A DNA stretch of 64,000 nucleotides from Galerina marginata (lineage: Eukaryota; Basidiomycota; Agaricomycetes; Agaricales; Galerinaceae), in NCBI GenBank assembly GCA_023014335.1, contig JAECYW010000011.1:1736001-1800000 (forward strand), written 5' to 3'. Below, in pieces: positions 11,289 to 23,017 of the stretch (position 1 is its first letter; every line of letters begins with the position of its first letter). The notes under the pieces are model-generated. The model did no database searches. It had not been told where the DNA came from and saw only the letters and a program-made list of their open reading frames with translations. The translations under genes were made by a program, and so were the position numbers.

Positions 11289-12906
11289 GAAAAGCCGTAC
11301 ACGTCCACGCATGCCCCTTTCGGCACCTAAATCATGAACGGAGGTTGTAGAGCCAGTGGTAATATGGATGCACTCTCTAATTCACTAGGTCTGGATGTAT
11401 CAATGACTTTCGCAATTATTATTATTCCAAAGCAGTTCGCCTTATCCTGGCCGCTTCTACCAAAACATTCAAACTGCCTCGAGCCTCGGCGAGGGTTCTA
11501 TGCCTTTTACGATGGCACCAAGACGTCGACCACATTACTCATGCCATTCCTACCCTCAGGTGAAGATATTTCCGCTCGATACCCTGCAGAAGTTTTATCA
11601 CAAAGTCACCATTTATCGGTCTCGTTCCATCTAATTACATTCCTGAGCAGGTTTAGTCAAGGTTTCGTATCTCCTTTTTTTCAATCAACCTTTATTGACT
11701 CAGGGTCACTATGTATATAGGTTGAGTTACGGTTCCTATCAATTCCGGTGTTGTGCGGCCGAGTCTCAAAAGTGCAAGCCATTCCACTGAACCTTTCTAT
11801 ACGACCTTTCTGTACGGCACAGCGATGCCTATTCGCTTGGTATGCAGTCATAAACTATGCTGATCCTATGCTGATCCTATGCTGATCTATTTTGATGAAT
11901 ACATTCTTTTCCTGGACTAGAAGGCATAACAATCGGTGACAGTCGCAACTTGCAAGATGTGAATATCAAAACAGTTCACTGTCCACCATCACGTCGTCTT
12001 TCGTCCGATGACCAGTATCTGAGTCATCCGCGGCAAGATCATATGCTCTCTCTTTCTCGCCACCCAGGGCATCGAGCCTTAGCCGCCATCCTCATGGTTC
12101 AGGATGATTCTGCTATGCAACCCGGTCATTTCTACACTCTCACGTCAAGCAGCAGGTGTCTCCGTCGCCCCTTCAAAGTTCGAGGAGATCGCTTACCAAA
12201 CAGTTGAACGGTGGCCGATGATTATAACCGGTACATGGGTAATTGTAGATGTCTCCCTAACCAATAGCAAATGCCAAAAGGCGCTGGCGATTCTCCAAGG
12301 CTTACGGTGCCGACATCACCGCCAGCCTTTGTTATCAAAAGTTTAAACTCACGTCGACCCAACGCTAACTAAAACTTCCACATGACTTCAGAAAAACAAT
12401 GGGTCGGAAGGAAGATAAGATGCCAGTCAATGTCATAAGGAGCACCTCTGACTGCTTCTGACTACTATTAGCTACTGTTCCGTAAATATGTACGTGAACC
12501 GCCGGGCTCCCGCATTCGCCATTGTTCGAAATCCAAGCCTTATTTCAATCCTATTGGTCCACCCTGCCCGTAGGTGACGGGTCCCTGATCTCACGAATCA
12601 CGATTATCGATGAACATAGATCGGCAATGTTAATTGGCTGTCCCCTCATCGGGGATGTATGTGCAGATCTGATTCATTATACAAAAAGAGACAAAGGCAA
12701 GCTTAAAATTTCTACAAACAATATGAATATGAAGAATAATTATCAGTCACATTCCGAGCTTTAATTTTATAGTCCCTTCTGTGAAGATGCCAGTCTATTA
12801 GTTAGCGGTGGCTTATTCAGCCAATTATTTATCGTACACGCGACACTGGAGGACAGACGTCAATCTTGCAATGATGAACTCCAAAGCTTCCATGAATGGT
12901 ATGGAG
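11289..12906. other. Intergenic, no supported gene
   Basis: About 1.6 kb between two gene 3' ends (Vps3844 gene plus, WOPR gene minus). The longest frame (11334-11720 plus) has no domain, splice pattern or coding bias. It contains the 11-bp triple repeat listed separately. Confidence 0.6.
11856..11888. repeat. 11-bp tandem repeat, three copies
   Basis: Three contiguous copies of tatgctgatcc (the last ends in t). A short minisatellite in intergenic DNA. Confidence 0.85.
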
Positions 12907-14056
12907 TCAACACTCATATCTGGGACTTGAGCTGTTTGGCCTAATTTGCTGATCGCCAAACCCGCGGGATGTCAGCAGCATCAATATTTTTTCGTCCGTG
13001 GGGTGCCGTCGAGGAGGAGGGTGTTCTTGTAGGTAAGAAAGTGGTACGAGAGCTTCTCTGACGAGAGGCTCTCTTCCATTGTCGTCAGAGGAGTTCGCGC
13101 TGGCAGATCGATGAGGAGCAGATTGTTCCCGCAGTGAAATATCGGGCCATGAGTCTAGATGAAGACGAGGTGTTGGGGATTCAAGAGGTGGAGATGCCCT
13201 TGGCGCATATGGCACGTATTCAAGACGAGAAAAAGCAGAGCTCTCAGATGCAGGGTTAAAGATGTGATCGGGTCTGCCTTTCGCAGAACGAGCACTCTTA
13301 TATTTGCCATGCGGGACCGCTAATGTGGCCAGTTGGGGAATGTCGTCGATGGAGCGTAGTTGACCGACAGTTTCCTCCGTAAAGTAAGCAACTGCGTGAC
13401 GCGCGTGTTCATAATCCGAATGGTTGAAGAGTAAAAAAGAACCTACTAAGGTGCCATTTTCGTCGTCCTCGAGGTGTATCAACATAAACGGTGTACGTTT
13501 GTTTGATTAGGACAGAACGCGATGGGTCAATTGATGGGGACCTATTGGGGGTGAGTAACAAGAAATGGCTCAGATGGAAAAACATCGTACAGGTTCTCTG
13601 TGTATAATTGCTGCGACGACGGCTTCTCATGATAGAAAAGGAATCCCTGAAGGCAAAATTGGTCAATAAACTCTACCAGAAATATAGGAACCACCAACCT
13701 CTCGCACTCTCGATGGGCCCCATCGGATACCTAGCCAAATTGAAGTTAGAGTTACGTCTTACAACACGAGGTGGCAGAGGCGCCCACCATCAGTCCATCT
13801 TTCAATCCCCACCTACATCTAGACAGTCAACAATCTGTTCAAACAAGGCTTTGCTGAGCATCGTTACCCCGGTCAACTCTGCCTGCGGCCCCCTTTCCTC
13901 CCATACATAGACGGAACCTGTTGTTATTAGGCTCCTCTCCTCTGTATCCAACCGTCGAGTGACCATGGGGAAGATGTTGAGGAAAACAGAATGGAAGATA
14001 ACGCGGGCATCAGCAGGAGACCTAATTCGAATTCCTGTAATAGTGGCACGCTGCAT
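12907..14056 (-). CDS. Short WOPR (Gti1/Pac2 family) transcriptional regulator
   Basis: Six exons on the minus strand (14056-13868, 13812-13788, 13730-13699, 13646-13591, 13541-13447, 13391-12907) give 293 aa with no frame break. The WOPR fold is clear. N-terminal half: ATITGIRIRSPADARVIF, SVYVWEE, ERWTDGIRWGPSRVREGFLF. C-terminal half: LIKQTY, RKWHLIAYFT, then LATLAVPHGKYKSARSAKGR. WOPR proteins (Wor1, Ryp1, Gti1, Pac2) bind DNA and control morphological or nutritional switches. This member ends about 120 residues after the domain in a Ser/Pro-rich tail, so it is much shorter than Wor1-type proteins. Exons 2 and 3 are 25 and 32 nt and encode the conserved RWTDG...RWGPSR core, so gene finders may miss them. 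Introns are 49-57 nt. Target genes are unknown. Confidence 0.85.
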
Positions 14057-17000
14057 AGCAGGCAGAGACAACGCAGGGGATGCAGAAGGGTAGAAAGAAG
14101 TGCCTCATGACATAGAATTGGACTTGTCTTTAACAGGATCGCCGGCGCCGTCACAAAGTTTTCGCAGGACTCAGGAGAAATCAAGACTGATGGGGCAGTA
14201 TCGTTACGACATGAGTTCGAAAAAGGTCAACCAATTTTTGTCCAATATTAGAGTTTTAGAAATCCCTTGGAGATCAGGGACAGATGCCGATGAGAAATAG
14301 AATCCGGTGGCGTTCCTGATTGAATATCCATATAGAGGCACAGCAGAGGACATAAGAGGAAACGGATTTATGTTTTTATCATAAATTGAAGCTCACAATT
14401 TCTGGTTTCCTTCTCAGTAAATTCGGTCTCGAGGACTCTGAGAACCAAATGTATAAAACCCTTTTTTTTTGGCTCGATTTCCCAATCGCGCCATCGATTT
14501 TGCTACAGGTTGGATGGCACCTCACGCGACATTTGCTTCAAGTTTCTCTCTGAGGCACATCGTTCAGATTCAGCCTGGAATCGGTGTATGACGCAAGAAT
14601 CTAGATAGGAACATCTAATAGATATTTCACTCACGGCGTTTGCCAGGCAGTTGTCACGGCCATCAATGATGTCGGCGACGGGCCAATTATATGGGATATG
14701 TTCAAACGGATTCCCATTGACTCCAAGTTCATTAAAAGCCGCTAAACAGCGGAATTTCCAGTTTGCTGTTCTGTGATAAATTTGGAATACCAGGGAATAC
14801 GTCAGAGACAGTTGCTTGACAATAGGCCACACAATTTCAATTTGCCTTCGGACCGAGGGCGTGCTGATGTACTGAATACGCCACCCAGTGTCTTAGGCCG
14901 CCGAATTTATGATGGGATTACGGGGAAAGGAACGAACTTGAATGCATATTTCATCTCTTTCGAAACCAACTCACCAGTTCTGTCCAAAAGTAGGCGAGGT
15001 AAATACTGCATTTCGAAGTCAGGGTGTGGAAGTTAAGAACTTCAGCGCCTCAGTTATGAAACAAAACTTAAAAGACTCAACAAAGTGGGGTAGTAGCGCC
15101 CACCGTTAACTTGAGTGTCGTGTGTGGTTCCGGAACGGACAAGGAGAATCGTTCCGCGACACGAAGCTGACCAGGATATCTTCGGATATTGCCGGCTCCG
15201 GACTGCCGATAGCTGAATGATCAAGGTAACCACTGCCAGAGCATAGCGAGACGTCGAGTTAGTCAATATATCATACGGCATGACCCACCCCAAACGGTGG
15301 CACAAAGTACTCAAATAGGCCCTTATATCTGACCTCGCAGATAGCATTTTTGTAACGTCTTCGTTGGCGTGAACTGCATGGCTCGTCGACTGGCAACAGC
15401 TGGCAACTAACTATGGCACTCCGGTCAACAAGTGGCATGCCGAGGGGGTCAGTTCAGGCAACCCTTCGAAAAGGAGGATGTACAATAACCAATTCCAGGA
15501 TTCCTGTTCTCAGGATAACCTTACCCCCTTTGACGTTCTTGGTCCCCTTATTGGTATAAACTTTCAAACCAGGTGTCTCACGAAATTTCCAGCTTCCTAT
15601 GGCAAGCGACTCGCTTAGACTCGCTTACGGTAGGCAACAATATGGGTTAATTCAAAGACGTTAGGGTTCGGAACACTGAGCATGCGCAGGAGCATATTAC
15701 AGTCCCTAGAGTCAACCGTTCGAACCAAATATGGCAGATATGCGGTGAGATATCCTTAAATCTCTGAATTTGCATGCCAAAATTGAATTCCAATCCTGAT
15801 CCCGTAAGTAGCCGACGCTTAGAGTTTAAGTTCGCATGTATTCGCACTTGAATGCCCCTTGTGCCAGATTGGGGATTAGACGCCCATGGCTAACTAAATT
15901 ATGAGGCAGTAACTAACTTGCTAATATTTCCAAAATTTCCGTCTGTATGCTGATGCGTTCAACCATTGAAATCTGCGCATGATTACTGACTGGAGTGAGT
16001 ATACAATGGCGAACAGTAAATGGGAGGTACGCCTGACGCCCTTGGTACGAATAAATGGCACTTGATGTCGCAGAATTCATGGGAGAAAAACACTCTTGTT
16101 CTTCATTTCGTAAATTGCACTACTATTTAACGCTGAAACTTAGATTTTACGGTGAGAGGCCAGATGCACACGCGATCCCCCGATTTTAGGACACAAACCC
16201 AGAATAGTCGCCGCAGGCAAGTTGGAAAAATCGATAGGCAACAATTCATAGCCATTCCCCGCTCTGAACACTACCTTTGTAATTCACCAGATTCCCGTTC
16301 ATTTTAGGTTTCAATATCAGTGCTAACCGAATTCCGGTGCCAAGGAATTGGACTGCCATAATATTCCCGGCTAAATTATCCAAGGTAAAGCATATCCTAT
16401 TATGGTAATGTTGGCGCATCCCCCCTGTCCTATTTTAACAAGGTTTGACCTGACAGCCGTGAAATCGTAGCGTGAAGCTGCCCTCAGAAACCCCATTGGG
16501 AGTGACGTGGTCTGCATAATGTCAACTCATGCCTCGCACTGGTTGGCCAATGCTCGTATTTTTAATTGTACATGTCAGAAATGTCCAAGTGTTCACCCGA
16601 TGGGTCCCAATGCAGCATCCAACCCCGAGTCCGCCTGATCTGCCCATTGACAACGATAGCATATCGGGGTGGCATTGAGTCAATCTGCTATTCGTGTGAG
16701 TAATCCTAGCTTTGCCTGGGTTTTCCGCGACCAAAGACAGCCCTTCACCACTCCCACGTCGCCTGTCAATATTCTGTAAAGGAAATATAACTGCGCACTC
16801 TAGAGGCCCGGCACAGTTAAGTATTTAACCTTGCTCGACAGTCCGCATCAAATCGACTGTACTTGGCACCTGCGTTCATTTGCGAATAGCGCACCACACA
16901 ATCCCTTCTGCCGACGCGCTCAGGTCCAAAGAATTCGTAATGTCTACTAACTGCAGTTGGATCGATAAGTCATTATCAAGCGGGTCGCCTTTTAATGTGT

Positions 17001-17548
17001 CGTGTGCCACCCTGGGCTCTCTGCATAATTACCTACTACAAATCCCTTTGAGGACCCACATGGTCACTGAGGCTTCTAGTACTGCCTACTACAAAGCTAG
17101 TCACCGCCGCCTTCCTTAATCCAGCTTCCTCACTATTCACATCGCTCTTACGGTGTCGGAAGCGCCGCCTTTCGTCCACATCAGCAGAGCTATAATGACA
17201 AAGAAATGAGCATGAGACTAATAGACCGATGTCACGAAAGGACGTCCATCCCCAGGTCCCCTCAGCCGCCAGAACGCCACCACTGAACGTGCTAAATCTG
17301 ATAATCATTTCATGGATTTATAAATAACCTTCGGCCGGCTTCGCGGACACTTCGTGCCAGAAGCTGAGAAGCCAATGAGAAGCAGTCATTGAACTAGTGT
17401 GGTCTCCGGTAGTAGTGCCTATAGTACCAGTGCATACTTTAATTACATCCTTCTAGCATTCGTCTGCATTCGTTCGTGAATTGTTGGTGAATTGGGACAT
17501 AAAATTTCTAGCCGTTACATATGTAGATATCGATGTAAAATTTAACCA

Positions 17549-17566
17549 TGCGTCATAGATGACGCA
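17549..17566. promoter_or_regulatory. Near-perfect palindrome with bZIP-like half-sites
   Basis: The sequence tgcgtcatagatgacgca is an 8-bp inverted repeat with a 2-nt spacer. Each arm contains TGACGCA/TGCGTCA, similar to AP-1/CRE-type bZIP half-sites. No gene start lies within 1 kb, so a promoter role is unproven. Confidence 0.3.
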
Positions 17567-17809
17567 CATAGTGCATTGGATTCAGCTGCTAAGCGGCTCG
17601 GATTGCACCGACGATGGCTTTCTTTCCAAAGCCCGTGTGGGTCCCATCAGGCCACATGAACCTGTCCTTCAAACTTCCCAAAATAATCAACTTACTCATT
17701 AAAGCAAGAATTTTACCAGTTGAGTAGTGCACGTAGACATAATGGATGGGTTTCGACCTAACGCCCCTTCAAATACGTTTAGAAAGCACTCGTAAGTATC
17801 CACCTAGCA

Positions 17810-17831
17810 TCAAGTACATGTCAAGTACATG
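17810..17831. repeat. 11-bp direct repeat, two copies
   Basis: tcaagtacatg occurs twice back to back, each copy containing the palindrome gtac. No function is evident. Confidence 0.7.
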
Positions 17832-18837
17832 TACTCACACTCTGGTGGTTATATATACTCGCCGCGATACCAGATAAGAACTCAGTCGTATCCAGGTGCT
17901 ATATAATACCATTCTGCGTATCATGCAGCCATCGGAAGGTATTGGATCAGATGCGTAGAGAAAGTGGCTGAAGAGGAGCTCGCCGCTACTGGAGTCTCTG
18001 TAAAGAAATCTCGGAGGAAAGCTGTAGGCTGTCAAGGACGAATGATCGTCACTAAACACTTCGCGAGTCACTTCACCCTCACCCCCTTTGAACATATCGA
18101 GTTCTGAAGTGAGTTCAGCTGGGGACGACGTGCACGTGTCATTACAAACTTCTCCAAAGAAAAATGTCGCTAAGGAACGGGACTCCGCACCGGCGTTCGA
18201 TGATCGTGCAGGAATCTGTGTTCTTTCTAGGGATGGAATACAAACATGTAAGTAAAAGCGAGGTAGTCCGCGTGTTAATGCGGCACAGGCAAATATGGAA
18301 TAAATCTAATTGAGCGGCAAAGAATGCAGATCAAAATGCACAAAAAAGAAGGGGAAAGAGCTTCGTCTGTCCTACCCAAAAACTTTTGGAAGGTCCGAGC
18401 GACAGATTTATGTGGCCCTCGAGCTTGAAAAGAAACCTGGATAGCCAAGACCGGGAAAAGGCCAAAGTGAAAGAGTAAGAATGCCGCTGCGACGAAAACT
18501 GTGACTAAAATTGATAGAGAAAGGAATCCATCTGCATAGAAGCAGCGGACCAATAAATTAAAGGGAGGAGGTTCAGCGTCGGAGGTAGTGGTAGTGGTGC
18601 GGAGGGTGGGCAATCTCCGTGCTTCCGTCCGTGGTAGTAGTAAGATTTCCATCAGGTGTGGGTGTAGTATTGTAAACGATTGTGATGTATAGTTGTACGG
18701 TTTGCGAATTGAGTTTTTGTGCGAGGCTTGCACGACAACAAGGGCGAAAGCTGTAAAATCTCGACATAAATAGCGTTGCTGGGTCGTGTATCCGTGTCAT
18801 GACGCGTTGAATACAAAGGGCGAAAGAAAGTAGAGGT

Positions 18838-19750
18838 TTACTTCCTGCCTTTCTTCTTCTTTGCGCCATTGACAACGGAGCCTGCCGATGTGATCATCTT
18901 CTGGAGTTCGCCGCTCTTTTCTAAAGCGCGGATCTTGGAAACAGAAGAGAGTATAGGCTTGCCCCCAATGATTAACAGTGGCAGCTCGGGAGAAGATGTC
19001 AGCCTCGAGAGCATAGGCATTAATATCTCGGCGTCGTCGCGAACATCGACATCGATAATAGTGGGCGCTGGACGAAGGTGTAACCCGCTAAGGATGCTCT
19101 TAAGTTCTCGGGATGCCGGTGAATAAAGCTGAGGAATTAACAATAAGGTTTTAATTAAAGGATGGGATAACGTTATAACTGACCTTGGAGTACAGGAAGA
19201 CTGGGTTTCTCGTCCAAACATCCTCGACTATGGCCTTCACTTCATCACGCGCCCGGGATCCCCGTGTATCGAAGTCCAGTACGAGCTGGGGATCTATGGG
19301 CAGTGATGGATCCACAGTAGGTGGGATCACGTTCTGTGGCAAACTAGCCAAAAAACTAGTGACAGCAGCGAGCTCCTCGCCAGCATCCAGTTTCAACGGC
19401 AGCTTAACGGGATGGTGACCCTTCCTCAGACCGTGCTTGTTCGAAACATCGGACAAACGAGAGTTCTGTATTGTCTCGAGGGCCAACGCGAGCTGGTCGG
19501 CGGCTGCAGAGTCAGAGCGTCGGAGTGCGAGCGACGGCGACATGTAGGTACTTTGGGCGATGAATATGTAGCCGGTGAGACATAGAAGAATGAGGAGGGC
19601 GGCGAATGTGGTGCGCTGCTTGGGTTTTCTGGGATGGAATGCGGCGGCGAGTTGTGCGACGTGGAGAGATAAGGACATTGGTGGAGAAAAACTGGACTCT
19701 CGGTGGTCCTGGTGGAGAGGCGTGCGGCTGTTGACACGGGGAAGCGACAT
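18838..19750 (-). CDS. Membrane-anchored glutaredoxin-like protein lacking active-site Cys
   Basis: Two exons (19750-19184 and 19128-18838; 55-nt intron) give 285 aa. After a basic N terminus there is one membrane span (TFAALLILLCLTGYIFIAQS, about residues 46-66), a Ser/Ala-rich stalk and a C-terminal thioredoxin fold resembling the yeast Grx6/Grx7 class of the ER/Golgi. The motif that should read K-x-Y-C-P-Y-S-x-x-x-K is here KLYSPASRELK, so the catalytic cysteine is serine. The TVP loop reads LPLLI and the GGSDD glutathione-binding motif reads SSVSK. The fold elements (VFLYSK, PTIIDVD, LEKSGELQKM) remain. It is therefore probably not an active oxidoreductase; a structural or binding role is inference. 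It is one of two Grx-like genes flanking two O-FucT-like genes. Confidence 0.75.
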
Positions 19751-20614
19751 ATACAGTGAATAAGTGGACTAAGATAGAGCAAAGACTGGCTATAAGAGTA
19801 AGTATGTAAAGAACGTGGTGGTTAGTAGTCAAACCCGAAATGCTTGGCAATTTTCCGGTTTTTGGTGCTTTGTATCGCTAAACTAGGCCGCTCGGTCCAA
19901 ATATGGCACAACCGATACACTACCCCCTAATTTCCGACCTTTCCTATCAATTGCAACGTCCGATTCTCTTCTTTCTCTTCTCATCTTAGGCCCGCAATAA
20001 CCTTCTGGTCTTAATTATTCTCCACGCTACCCACCTCCTCGTCAACAGATTCGAACAAAAAAGATATCGTTCTTCTGTTGTACATCCTTGTTGGTTGCGG
20101 CATGTTACAGCCCGCCCTGGGCCCTGGTTTCGGCGTTTCCACATACTTATCTTCCCACACCTCCTCGATGAACGGCGAACATATGTGTCTCGCAAATATG
20201 TTCTATTTACTCGGCATAGGAGGTTATGTTGGAAGCAGTCAATTCGCTCCTACCCAAGTAACCATCCACAGGTTCAAGCTTCAAGTCCCAAAAGATAACC
20301 GCGCGCTTACCTTCATGATGGCTTGTTATAATCTTTCCAAAGCTCGCAGGCCTGTCACAGCGCTCGATAAGCTGCCACACACGGTGCCGCCCATGCGATT
20401 TTGACGTAAATCTGAAAGCATTTAGCGCGATAAAAAAAATTTGCGTGAGCGAATCTTGCAATCACGGTGAAAGAATATATTGACGTGTCTGTGATACGAC
20501 GCGTCGCACGCCTTGTCTATCTATAATTACCCGCAGGTCGCAGATATACGAGTAAGTTGAGAATATATAATATACAATACTACTCTTTGTCCAAGTCGTC
20601 CATCGCCCAATATC
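19751..20614. other. Intergenic between Grx-like gene and first O-FucT-like gene
   Basis: About 860 bp holding the Grx-like promoter and the 3' UTR of the upstream minus-strand gene. Frames present are short and conflicting. No repeat or RNA gene seen. Confidence 0.5.
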
Positions 20615-22454
20615 TCAGTAGCCATTCCGCACATTGACGTTCAGCGTGACACCGTCATTCCAGTCCTGCACTCTTCTCTGACCGACGAGGCTGAACGTAG
20701 AATCTTCTGTCCCCACGAATCCGACAGCATAAATCTGGATAACGATATCAACAAGTGGAGGGTACCATTCTCCGAGCCGCTCAAAGGTCTTCTCCTGGGC
20801 ATGGTCGATAAAGAACCATCCATGACTTCTGACGTTGTTCCAGAAAAGAGGCGACTTTTCATCTACATACGCGAGAGGACGGGCTTGTAAGACGTATGAA
20901 AAAGACACGAAAGGTTAAGATGTACCTGAGACTAGAACGACATTCGGCACAGGGAGGCTGCGCTTTTCAATCAACTCTCGTTTGATTTTATCGACATGCG
21001 CTTGATATGCAGAGAGTGGTGGGAAACAATCTTGGTGACCACCACAAAAGAAGGCAAAATCTCCGTGACGAACGTGTACAACTATAAACTGTTTGAAGTG
21101 ACCAGACGATGTCAGCGACTGATTAATTGATTCAAACTGATAGACTTACAGGTGGGATTTCCTCGGAGCCTTCCAAACCAAAAACTCTTGCGAGATACTG
21201 GCGTCCCAGATCCTTCATTTCCTGGGTAAACTGCAGATGCCGACCGACCGTTCGCCAGACAGGAGACCATGAGAAGCGCCATTCGTAGTGGTCTGACCCA
21301 GAAGTTGCATAATACATCGTATCGAAGCAAGATACGCGTGCCTCAGGAGGCAGATGATGCCCAAACGGAGACGGTGCCAGGTGAGGAAAGCTATCAGGAG
21401 GAGCGATTGGATCTCGAGGATAGATTAAAGCTGCCAGCTTTGGGAACACGACGTGCGGTTCATCACGGTTCCAAGGTTCCAAGCGAGTGAATGTAGGTAC
21501 TCTTGTATATGAGACGTCAAGCCCCAGGTGATGGACGACGTTTTCCGCTCTTATTGGTTCCCCTTCGTTTTCTTTGCGTGTCGACCAACACCCTAGATTT
21601 TCCACTTCGGTGGTTGAATACGGATCCGTCGAATAACGCGACGGCAATTTTTTAACATCCCGCCATTCAAGAATCGGTACGCGAAGTTGTTGTCGTAGTT
21701 GGTCCAAGTCGAAGATGTCTCCAAAGGGAATAATTCCAGCAGAAGATGCTACATAAATGAATATCGTGAGCCGACATGCGCTTTGCAGCAGAAATTATTT
21801 ATGCTTACAGATATGATGATCCGGAGCAAAAGGTGGAATAATGGGTATCCGGTCAGTGAGGATTCCGAGGTAAATCATATTAACCTAACCACCCAAAAGC
21901 GTTTGGAGTCAATAATGGACTTGATTCACTTAAACTCTACGCACATAATTCATGAACTGATTGGCTGAAATAGAAAGTTATGCTCAGTAAGAACTACCAT
22001 GTAAGTTGTCGACCCATTGACGCACTAAACCCTGCATTCGACCAGCTAGTTATATAGCTCGAGTCATTCTTGAGATTATCTGGGAGTTATTTAATACACC
22101 GTCTGTCACCTAAAGAGGAATAAGAAAGAATCACCTCTAAATCGCGCAGTTGGGGGTCCATTAACCACTTCCGGCAAACCTGCGTTAGGACGCACACCGA
22201 GATCAAGGGAAGGAAGTGCAACGCGAGGGTTGACTGTCGACTTTCAGAGACTCCCTAAAGAAAACAAAGTAAAGGGCCAAGACGATGAGCATGGAAGCGA
22301 AAAGCGTCCGTCGCGGTCGTCTCTGAGCCTTAAACCGCGCGATGAGTCCATGCTGGTAACGATGAAGGCGGGTTCGTATCAATGGCCTGGAATTCGAGGA
22401 CCATGACCTCGAGCGTCGGTCAGGTTTGAAGGAGTGGCTGCGGAGGCCCTCCAT
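20615..22454 (-). CDS. O-fucosyltransferase-like type II membrane protein (copy A)
   Basis: Seven exons (22454-22135, 22079-22026, 21964-21945, 21884-21809, 21748-21150, 21088-20926, 20862-20615). A basic cytosolic N terminus precedes one membrane span (TLFASMLIVLALYFVFF), so type II Golgi/ER topology. The lumenal part has features I associate with the GDP-fucose O-fucosyltransferase fold: an NQFMNYV motif, IPFGDIFDL, VHVRHGDFAFFC (HxRxGD motif) and FVGTEDSTFSLVGQRRVQDW near the end. It would transfer fucose to proteins; substrates are unknown. One extra A at about 22242-22244 breaks exon 1; without it the exons total 492 aa. Exon sizes and phases match copy B closely (20, 76 and 599 nt). The second Arg of the usual HxRRGD is His here. 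The family call is by motif and could be a related GT-B family. Confidence 0.65.
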
Positions 22455-23017
22455 GACAGGAGCTTCCAAGTCGAGCCGTAGATGTTGACCCGCCTCCACA
22501 CGCAATCGAAAGGTTGGTCAAAGTGGTTGGTCAAGAAATATCCATTGTTTTTCTGGGCGGCCCGCAACAGATCGGCGATCCTCAAATGCCGGTAAACATC
22601 CCGCCCACCCCGGGACCTGGCGATGAGCAAGGCTGGGTGCTGAGTGGAAGTGCGCTGAAGCAGTGGACGGCCAGAACAAGGTTGGAGAAGCATGAAAGTA
22701 ATTGTTGACATGCCGGATTTTACATGTCGAGATAGGGACCCTCAAAGTACTTGGAAAATGCCAGAAGAATCTTGGGATGATGAAGATCACTGAGGTGCAT
22801 TCATACACGTCATTTCAAGGCCAATTAAATAGTAATAATAGTTCTTGAGGGGGTTACATCAAGTATTAGAGGTCTAAGTATTAGGATATATGTACGTGGT
22901 CTGAGGCCGTCAGTGCGTATGTGTGTGTGCGTGCGTATAATTAACAGAGAGAGCATAGTTCCGCAAGTCTCAAAAGGTGCATCTCTTACTGGTACATCTG
23001 TCCGTCAAGAGGCCAAT
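22455..23017. other. Intergenic between tandem O-FucT-like copies
   Basis: About 560 bp with the copy A promoter and copy B 3' UTR. A short GT-rich microsatellite-like run lies around 22913-22940. Nothing else seen. Confidence 0.5.

Larger units (their letters stand above)
14057..18837. other. Gene-poor 4.8 kb region
   Basis: No frame here exceeds about 150 codons, and none shows a domain, splice-consistent continuation or transposase/RT motif that I can read. The longest (18275-18733 minus) encodes a hydrophobic stretch but lies directly 3' of the Grx-like gene and has no other support. Short repeats at 17549-17566 and 17810-17831 are listed separately. It could be a degraded mobile element, a non-coding RNA locus or long promoter DNA for genes on either side. 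Confidence 0.5.

Noticed and set aside
14503..14832. Minus ORF containing NELGVNGNPFEHIPYNWP
   Set aside because: Reads protein-like over about 40 residues but has no neighbours in frame, no introns and no family I recognise.
18275..18733. 152-codon minus-strand ORF with hydrophobic segments
   Set aside because: Lies just 3' of the Grx-like gene; the frame shows no domain or splice signals and is likely UTR or chance.
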